Source of the DNA: Thermoplasmata archaeon
GTDB lineage: Archaea > Thermoplasmatota > Thermoplasmata > Lutacidiplasmatales > UBA184
NCBI GenBank assembly: GCA_030042815.1
Contig: JASHYY010000215.1
Span: 1-6,930, forward strand
Reading direction: 5' to 3'
DNA: 6,930 bases
Shown: one piece after another, positions 1-4,265 of the stretch
Layout of the letters: each line of letters starts with the position of its first letter
Numbering within the stretch: the first letter of the stretch is position 1
Notes under the pieces: generated by a model
Told to the model about the DNA's origin: nothing
Databases searched by the model: none
What the model saw: the letters and a program-made list of their open reading frames with translations, nothing else
Program-made: the position numbers and the translations under genes

Positions 1-486
1 GATCGCCGGGACGTTGATGCTGTGCTCGTTGATGACCCAGTTGTGGATCTGCTCGCGGACGTGGTCGTACGTCACGAGCACCCAGCCGGGGGTGGACGCG
101 GCGTCGGCCTTTGTCTCGGCCTGCCACTTCTCGACGGACCCGAACGACGACTTGAGCAGCGACCGGAACTGATCGTCCGGCTCGTTCACCGGCTCGAGAT
201 TCTCGAAGTAGGCCTTGTGAAGGTAGCTGCCGTTGTACGCCACGATCTCCCGGCGCTTGAGTTCGCTGAACGCCCCGTAGCTGAAGTTCGCGTTCTTTTG
301 CAGGATGTCCGGCTCGGAGTCCAGTTTGGCCCGGAACTCCGCGAGCCGCTGCTCGATTTCGTTAAGCTTGCGAACGTATCCTTCGTAGAGCCCCAGATGC
401 GCCTTGATCTGCTTCGGGGTCAGGCCCTTGATCGTCCCTTCGGTCAGCAGCTTCGAGAAATCCCGCACCTTGTGCTCGGTGGCCAT
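1..486 (-). CDS. Fe/Mn superoxide dismutase family protein (N-terminal part, runs off left edge)
   Basis: Open frame of 162 codons from the ATG at 484-486 to the window edge with no stop, so the C-terminus is missing. The family converts superoxide to oxygen and hydrogen peroxide in the cytoplasm, using iron or manganese held by three His and one Asp. Visible family features: an N-terminal helical-hairpin stretch with HLGLYEGYVRKLN (residues 30-42), corresponding to the first ligand His and the conserved Tyr-Val; then YNGSYLHKAYFENL (84-97), where H90 matches the second ligand; then the start of the α/β domain with PGWVLV (about 135-140). The last two ligands (DxWEH region) lie outside the window. 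H30 sits seven residues before Y37, whereas canonical enzymes have eight between ligand and Tyr, so this is a divergent subfamily. The start is supported by GAGGGGAG six to fourteen bases upstream and a TATA box further up. Transcribed divergently from fttA. The family call is by remembered alignment; enzymatic activity is likely but unproven. Confidence 0.82.
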   Translation of the reverse strand, partial: MATEHKVRDFSKLLTEGTIKGLTPKQIKAHLGLYEGYVRKLNEIEQRLAEFRAKLDSEPDILQKNANFSYGAFSELKRREIVAYNGSYLHKAYFENLEPVNEPDDQFRSLLKSSFGSVEKWQAETKADAASTPGWVLVTYDHVREQIHNWVINEHSINVPAI

Positions 487-535
487 CGACGACTCCCCTC
501 GGGACCGGCCCTCCCGCGTCCCCGCACGGGAGTCG
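487..535 (-). promoter_or_regulatory. Leader of the sod-family gene with competing inverted repeats and ribosome-binding site
   Basis: In minus-strand RNA, CGACTCCC (535 to 528) is an exact complement of GGGAGTCG (497 to 490), which contains most of the Shine-Dalgarno sequence GAGGGGAG (500 to 493). An overlapping arm, CTCCCG (532 to 527), can instead pair with CGGGAG (516 to 511). The two pairings are mutually exclusive: one hides the ribosome-binding site and the other frees it. The TATA box at 561-567 predicts a transcript start near 538, so the 5' arm would be almost the first transcribed sequence. The pairing is seen in the sequence; any regulatory role is inference, and such repeats are not rare at this GC content. 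Confidence 0.35.
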
Positions 536-560
536 CCCCGGGCCGGCGAGGGGGCGTGGC

Positions 561-567
561 TTTATAA
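561..567 (-). promoter_or_regulatory. TATA box of the sod-family gene
   Basis: On the minus strand this reads TTATAAA inside an AT-rich island in otherwise GC-rich DNA. With archaeal spacing of about 25-27 bases from TATA centre to start site, transcription would begin near 538, giving a leader of roughly 50 bases. It lies about 75 bases upstream of the ATG. Confidence 0.6.
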
Positions 568-570
568 GAT

Positions 571-592
571 TATGTCGATTTCTAAATTCGTA
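571..592 (+). promoter_or_regulatory. AT-rich island, possible fttA promoter
   Basis: This island continues from the sod TATA box and holds TCTAAATT at 581-588 on the plus strand, the only TATA-like sequence upstream of fttA. It would put a start site near 610 and a leader of about 145 bases that includes the hairpin at 624-644. No TATA-like sequence is visible at the distance expected for a leaderless fttA transcript (about 727-735). The assignment is tentative. The rest of the 487-756 gap shows no gene. Confidence 0.3.
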
Positions 593-623
593 ACACCCCA
601 CGGGCGAGGTCCGGGACCCCGAT

Positions 624-644
624 CGAGGTCGGCGAGCGACCTCG
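624..644 (+). other. Strong hairpin in the fttA leader region
   Basis: CGAGGTCG (624-631) and CGACCTCG (637-644) are perfect complements separated by the five-base loop GCGAG, giving an 8-bp GC-rich stem, extendable by a T·G pair. It lies 113 bases before the fttA start. There is no T-tract after it, so it does not look like an intrinsic terminator. It could be a leader structure affecting fttA expression, or chance. Confidence 0.45.
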
Positions 645-756
645 GCGAGGCGGACCACGGGAACGAGCGGGCCGGCCCCCGATCCCGCGACGTCCGACGG
701 GTTTCTGCCGGGAAAGCCGGGGCGAACGAACTACGACAGCACGACACGAAAGCGCG

Positions 757-2757
757 GTGAACGGCAACGGGCCGTCGGCCCCGGCAGGGGCGGCGGACCG
801 CCCCGCCGGGGGGCGAGGCCGGCGCACGGGAGAGGCGCTCGGGAACGCCCGCGGCTCGGGGAGCGTCGCCGCCCTCACCGCAGGAATCCGCACGGCCCTC
901 GCGGAGCTCCTTCCCCCCGGGGTCACGGTCACGGGGGTCGAGCTCGAGGGCCCGTACGTGGTCGTCTACACGAAGCAGCTCGACGTCGTCATCGCGCAAC
1001 CCGACCTCGTTCGGACCGTCGCCCGTCGGATTCGACGCCGGGTGATCTTCCGCAGCGATCCCGAGGGGCGCACCGAGGTCGCGGAAGCGGAGCGTCGGAT
1101 CCGGGAGATCGTCCCCGTCGAGGCCGAGATCCAGGAGCTCTTCTTCGAGCCGGAGACCGGCGAGGTCACCATCGAGGTCGCGAACCCCGGGCTGGCGATC
1201 GGCCGGGGAGGAGTCGTGCTCGCGGAGGTCAAGTCTCGCATCGGATGGATCCCCACCGTCATCCGAGCGCCGCCGATTCCCTCGAAGACGGTCACCGAGG
1301 TGCGGACCCACCTTCGCAACACCTTCGACGAGCGCCACGCCTTCCTCAACCGGGTCGGGGCGCGCATCGCCCGGGAGACCGTCGAGCCGACGGAATGGGC
1401 GCGCACCATCTCGCTCGGAGGCTACCGGGAGGTGGGACGGAGCGCGAGCCTCCTCTCGACCCCGAACGCGAAGATCCTCGTCGACTGCGGGATCCACCCG
1501 AGCTCCGACGCCACGCCGTACTTCAACGCGCCCGAGCTCCTCCCGCTCGACTCCCTGGACGCCGTCGTGGTGACGCATGCCCACCTCGACCACTGTGGGC
1601 TCGTCCCGGTCCTGCTCAAGTACGGGTACACCGGCCCGGTCTACTGCACGGCCCCGACACGCGACCTGATGACCCTCATGCTGCTCGACGCGATCAAGGT
1701 CGTTCGCTCCGAGGCCCGCAAGAGCCTCTACGACTCTTCCCACGTGCGCGACCTCGTCAGCCGGACGATCCCGCTCCGATGGCGGGAGAGCGTGGACATC
1801 GCGCCGGACGTCCGACTCACCCTGTTCAACGCGGGCCACATCCTCGGCTCCTCCGTCTGTCACTTCCGCGTCGGCAACGGCGAGCACGACGTGGCGTTCT
1901 CGGGCGACATGAAGTACGAGCGGACCTGGCTGTTCGACAGCGCCGAGAACGACCTGCCGCCGATCGAGACGCTCGTGCTCGAGTCGACCTACGGGGGGGC
2001 GCGGAACGTTCAGCCGAGCCGCCGACAGGCGAGCGAAGCGTTCACCGCGTTCGCCGCGAAAGTGCTGGGCCGTCAGGGACGCCTCGTCGTCCCCGTCTTC
2101 GCCGTCGGCCGGTCCCAGGAGATGATGCTCGTGCTCGAGAAGGCGATGCGGGAGGGCACGATCCCCCGGGTCCCGGTCTATCTCGACGGGATGATCTTCG
2201 AGGCGACGGCGATCCACACGGCGTATCCGGAGTACCTGAACAGCGAGCTCCGCGCCCAAATCTTCCAGCAGGGGGACAACCCGTTCCTCTCCGACATCTT
2301 CCGCCGCGTCGACTCCTCCCAGATGCGCTCGCAGATCCTCGACGCGAAGGAGCCGTGCGTCGTCCTCGCCACCAGCGGAATGATGAGCGGGGGACCGGTG
2401 ATGGAGTACTTCCGGTCCTGGGCAGGGGAAGAGGCGAGCGCGCTCCTCTTCGTCGGGTACCAGGCGGAGGGCACCCTCGGGCGACGGCTTCAGTCCGGTG
2501 GGTCGACCGTGCCCGTTCTCTCGGAGGGCCGTTCGGCTACCGTCGCGGTCCGGATGGAGATCTCCACCATCGAGGGGTTCAGCGGCCACTCCGACCGGAA
2601 CCAGCTCATGAACTACGTCGCGGCGGCGCAACCCCGCCACGTCCTCGTGAACCACGGAGAGGAGTCGAGAGCGCTCGACCTCGCGGTCGGGATCCGGCGC
2701 CGCTTCGGGATCGACACTCACGTCCCCTACAACCTCGAGGCGTATCGGGTCCTGTGA
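757..2757 (+). CDS. fttA: aCPSF1/FttA: archaeal KH–MBL–β-CASP ribonuclease, transcription termination factor
   Basis: A 666-residue protein with the full architecture of archaeal CPSF1, the endonuclease that cleaves nascent RNA behind RNA polymerase at U-rich sites and drives 3'-end formation and termination. Residues about 40-180 form the two KH-like RNA-binding domains; the second has the IGRGG loop (148-152). The metallo-β-lactamase core follows: motif 1 D243 (LVDCG), motif 2 HAHLDH (274-279), motif 3 H361 (NAGH), motif 4 D384 (SGD). β-CASP motifs are A E409 (LESTYGG), B H611 (SGHSD) and C H633 (VNHGE). All metal-site residues are present, so it should be catalytically active. The GTG start is the only plausible one: no ATG, GTG or TTG lies between it and the conserved region. 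It lacks a clear ribosome-binding site, and the first ~38 residues are a low-complexity Gly/Ala/Arg extension. Known family members dimerise through the C-terminus. Identity is secure; only the exact start is uncertain. Confidence 0.96.
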   Translation: MNGNGPSAPAGAADRPAGGRGRRTGEALGNARGSGSVAALTAGIRTALAELLPPGVTVTGVELEGPYVVVYTKQLDVVIAQPDLVRTVARRIRRRVIFRSDPEGRTEVAEAERRIREIVPVEAEIQELFFEPETGEVTIEVANPGLAIGRGGVVLAEVKSRIGWIPTVIRAPPIPSKTVTEVRTHLRNTFDERHAFLNRVGARIARETVEPTEWARTISLGGYREVGRSASLLSTPNAKILVDCGIHPSSDATPYFNAPELLPLDSLDAVVVTHAHLDHCGLVPVLLKYGYTGPVYCTAPTRDLMTLMLLDAIKVVRSEARKSLYDSSHVRDLVSRTIPLRWRESVDIAPDVRLTLFNAGHILGSSVCHFRVGNGEHDVAFSGDMKYERTWLFDSAENDLPPIETLVLESTYGGARNVQPSRRQASEAFTAFAAKVLGRQGRLVVPVFAVGRSQEMMLVLEKAMREGTIPRVPVYLDGMIFEATAIHTAYPEYLNSELRAQIFQQGDNPFLSDIFRRVDSSQMRSQILDAKEPCVVLATSGMMSGGPVMEYFRSWAGEEASALLFVGYQAEGTLGRRLQSGGSTVPVLSEGRSATVAVRMEISTIEGFSGHSDRNQLMNYVAAAQPRHVLVNHGEESRALDLAVGIRRRFGIDTHVPYNLEAYRVL

Positions 2758-2771
2758 CCTCCGGCGGGAGG
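2758..2771 (+). other. Small hairpin immediately after the fttA stop codon
   Basis: CCTCC (2758-2762) and GGAGG (2767-2771) can pair around a GGCG loop, starting at the first base after the TGA. No T-run follows, so it is not a typical archaeal terminator. It occupies most of the 21-base gap to the 3' end of the converging tRNA gene and might protect or punctuate the fttA 3' end. A 5-bp GC stem may also be chance. Confidence 0.25.
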
Positions 2772-2778
2772 GGACGGA

Positions 2779-2852
2779 CGGGCCCGCCGGGATTCGAACC
2801 CGGGTTTGAGGCTCCGGAGGCCTCCGTGATGTCCAAGCTATACTACGGGCCC
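2779..2852 (-). tRNA. tRNA-Arg (anticodon CCG)
   Basis: 74 bases, no intron and no encoded CCA. The acceptor stem GGGCCCG/CGGGCCC pairs over all seven positions with G73 as discriminator. The T arm is CCGGG-TTCGAAT-CCCGG. The anticodon arm is GAGGC-CTCCGGA-GCCTC, giving anticodon CCG (plus-strand 2815-2817), which reads the arginine codon CGG. A20 and C35, known arginine identity elements, are present. The D arm is weak: G10-C25 and T11-A24 pair but A12/C23 and T13/T22 do not; the loop still has A14 and G18-G19. CGG is used repeatedly in the neighbouring genes, which suits this GC-rich genome. It is transcribed toward fttA. Confidence 0.95.
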
Positions 2853-2884
2853 GCGTGGACGTCCCGACGCAGAGTCCCGTCCTC

Positions 2885-2896
2885 ATACCATTTTTG
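2885..2896 (-). promoter_or_regulatory. AT-rich core promoter of tRNA-Arg
   Basis: This is the only AT-rich patch in the 218-base gap. On the minus strand it reads CAAAAATGGTAT. Its centre is about 39 bases upstream of the tRNA 5' end, so archaeal spacing predicts a start near 2865 and a short leader removed by RNase P. It has no perfect TATA consensus. Read on the plus strand, the same patch could serve as a TATA element with a start near 2915 for the small gene at 3071. Confidence 0.5.
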
Positions 2897-2914
2897 TGCC
2901 GTCCGGGCGCTCCG

Positions 2915-3043
2915 AGGGACGCCTCCCGCACCCCGCCTCGGCGCGTCCCCTGGGCTGTTCCGGGCGTCCCTTCGTTCCCCGGCGCCCGGAGGCCTTCGGG
3001 CACCGGACCGACGCTCCGACCGAGGGGTCAAATCGTCCGGTGC
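2915..3043 (+). other. Run of inverted repeats; possible structured leader of the small gene
   Basis: Three stems follow one another. Stem I pairs AGGGACGCC (2915-2923) with GGCGTCCCT (2963-2971), 9 bp; a second copy of GCGTCCC at 2943-2949 is an alternative partner for the left arm. Stem II is CCCGGA/TTCGGG (2985-2990/2995-3000) around a GGCC loop, with one G·T pair. Stem III pairs GCACCGGAC (3000-3008) with GTCCGGTGC (3035-3043), 9 bp, enclosing a small GACC/GGTC hairpin (3018-3021/3026-3029). The last stem ends 13 bases before the ribosome-binding site at 3057. No known RNA family is recognised. The stretch has no convincing protein-coding frame. It may be a structured 5' leader or small RNA; high GC raises the chance background. 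Confidence 0.4.
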
Positions 3044-3056
3044 GGTAGATGCTCTC

Positions 3057-3063
3057 GAGGAGG
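3057..3063 (+). promoter_or_regulatory. Strong ribosome-binding site of the small gene
   Basis: GAGGAGG ends seven bases before the ATG at 3071 and is a near-perfect match to the 16S rRNA 3' end. It decides the start at 3071 over the upstream in-frame ATG at 2855, which would run through the tRNA promoter and the inverted repeats. Confidence 0.75.
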
Positions 3064-3070
3064 GCCGTCG

Positions 3071-3397
3071 ATGTCGTCCGTGCCGGCCCGTCGCGTCCCG
3101 GAACCCGAGCCCCGGCGCGATCGGCCGGTCTGCTACCTGAGCCGCTCGCGCGGCTGGGTCGACCCGGGCGACCCGCATCGCCCCGCGAGCGAGGTGAACC
3201 TGCTCGCGGTCGCGCTCGGCTCGAAGGTCTGGACGACCGGCACGGCCTGGGAATCGGTCTTCCGCCGACCGATCCCGCTCGAGGTGGCCCGAGCGTATGG
3301 GGCAGCGATGGCGCGGAGCCCGGTCTCGGACCGGGGAGTGGAGCTGCTCGTCCGGGTCGCGCGGGCGCTTCGCGTCGAGCTGCGCGTGATCGACTGA
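3071..3397 (+). CDS. Unknown small protein (108 aa)
   Basis: I do not recognise this protein. It looks genuinely coding: third codon positions are overwhelmingly G or C, and it has the best ribosome-binding site in the window. Residues 1-18 are rich in Pro, Arg and Glu and probably disordered. Then comes CYLSRSRGWVDPGDP (about 21-35), followed by a mixed region with AVALGSKVWTTGTAWESVF (about 46-64). The C-terminal half looks helical and ends with the amphipathic pattern VELLVRVARALRVELRVID. There is one cysteine, no signal peptide, no membrane segment and no zinc-binding motif. It stops 8 bases before the stop of the converging PP-loop ATPase gene. A small cytoplasmic protein, possibly a binding partner or regulator, is all that can be suggested. 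The folded leader upstream hints that its expression may be controlled after transcription. Confidence 0.72.
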   Translation: MSSVPARRVPEPEPRRDRPVCYLSRSRGWVDPGDPHRPASEVNLLAVALGSKVWTTGTAWESVFRRPIPLEVARAYGAAMARSPVSDRGVELLVRVARALRVELRVID

Positions 3398-3405
3398 GCC
3401 GGCGC

Positions 3406-4131
3406 TCACGAGGTCCCGTTCTCGGCCGGGACGAGGTCGGCGAAGACGAACCCGTCGCGTTCCACCACCTCGCCGGAACGAACGGCGATCGGCGCTCGGA
3501 ACGTCGGGGCGTGCGTGACGAACGTGTGGAACTCTCCGCGCTCCCCGCACGGGTCGACGCCCGGCGGCAGCTCGTCGAGGAGCCGCCGGTCGAACTCCCG
3601 GCCCGCGAACGATCGGTCGAGCGCCCGAGGGTCCACGCAGACGAGCCGCGCGCGCATCCCCGAGTCCAGCATCTCCCGCGCGAGGCGGTCGGTCGGACGG
3701 TGCCACAGGGGGAACACGCACTCCATCCCGACCCCCGACATCCGGCTCTCGCGATACGCCCGGATGTCTTCCAGGAACAGGTCCCCGAAGACGACGTGCC
3801 GGACCCCGCGGGACCGGAGCGCCGCGAGGACCTCGCCCATCTTCCGGTCGTAGACGTCGTTGGGGCACGGGAACGGGATCCGGACGGTCGTCAGCGGCAG
3901 GCCGAGCGCCGAGGCCTGGCGCTCGAGCAGCTCCTGGCGCACGCCGTGGATCGAGACCCGGCCGAAGGTCTCGGTGACCGTCGTGAGCAACCCGACCGGG
4001 GTCACCGCCCCCGTGCGGAGCACCTCGGCCAGGGCGAACGCGGAGTCCTTCCCGCTGCTCCACGAGACGACCGCCGGCGGGGGGCCGGGCGGCCGCTCTC
4101 CCGCGGCGGTCCGAAGACCTCGCTCCGACAC
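3406..4131 (-). CDS. PP-loop ATPase of the diphthine–ammonia ligase (Dph6)/COG2102 family
   Basis: A 241-residue N-type ATP pyrophosphatase-fold protein. The nucleotide-binding PP-loop is SSGKDS (residues 25-30). FGDLFLEDIRAYRE (115-128) and GVDPCGERGEFHTFV (191-205) are signatures of the ATP_bind_4 family. In that family Dph6 activates diphthine with ATP and amidates it with ammonium, the last step of diphthamide synthesis on elongation factor 2. However, this sequence has features I associate with a separate branch annotated only as adenine nucleotide alpha hydrolase or ATP-binding protein: a TTVTE stretch after the PP-loop, IHGVRQELLERQA (61-73), PCPNDVY (88-94) and FPLWHRPT (140-147). Substrate is therefore uncertain. 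The GTG start is the only one before the PP-loop; upstream there is only a weak GGGG-type ribosome-binding site. The first ~19 residues are a Pro/Gly/Arg-rich extension. It is divergent from the S53 peptidase gene and shares its promoter region. Confidence 0.85.
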   Translation of the reverse strand: MSERGLRTAAGERPPGPPPAVVSWSSGKDSAFALAEVLRTGAVTPVGLLTTVTETFGRVSIHGVRQELLERQASALGLPLTTVRIPFPCPNDVYDRKMGEVLAALRSRGVRHVVFGDLFLEDIRAYRESRMSGVGMECVFPLWHRPTDRLAREMLDSGMRARLVCVDPRALDRSFAGREFDRRLLDELPPGVDPCGERGEFHTFVTHAPTFRAPIAVRSGEVVERDGFVFADLVPAENGTS

Positions 4132-4190
4132 GCCGACTACCCCGCTGCCGGCGGCCCGGACCGTCGGCGGTCCCTCTCAGCCTTGGAAGG

Positions 4191-4198
4191 GTATAAAC
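4191..4198. promoter_or_regulatory. Shared TATA-like core of a divergent promoter
   Basis: GTATAAAC reads as a TATA box on the plus strand and as GTTTATAC on the minus strand. For the S53 peptidase gene it predicts a start near 4220 and a leader of about 45 bases; for the PP-loop ATPase gene a start near 4168 and a leader of about 37 bases. The purine-rich GGAAGG just upstream on the plus side resembles a BRE element and favours the peptidase direction. No other AT-rich patch exists between the two genes (4132-4265), so both probably depend on it. Confidence 0.6.
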
Positions 4199-4265
4199 CG
4201 GAAGCCGTTCCTCCCGGAGAGACCGCCGGCTCGGCCACCGGACCGGGCCGAACGAGGGACACGCG

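Noticed and set aside
22..567. 181-codon plus-strand frame opposite the sod-family gene
   Set aside because: The minus strand encodes a clear SOD-family protein here with promoter and ribosome-binding site; the plus frame has no homology I recognise.
562..3003. 813-codon open frame on the minus strand opposite fttA
   Set aside because: It is antisense to a gene with all catalytic motifs intact, is extremely Arg/Asp/Glu/Gly-rich, and crosses the tRNA. Long antisense frames are expected at this GC content.
2855..3070. In-frame upstream extension of the small gene to an ATG at 2855
   Set aside because: It would translate the tRNA promoter and the inverted repeats, has no ribosome-binding site, and the ATG at 3071 has an excellent one.
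1245..3140. 631-codon plus-strand frame overlapping fttA, the tRNA and the small gene
   Set aside because: Out-of-frame shadow of fttA with repetitive Arg/Pro/Gly composition and no motif.
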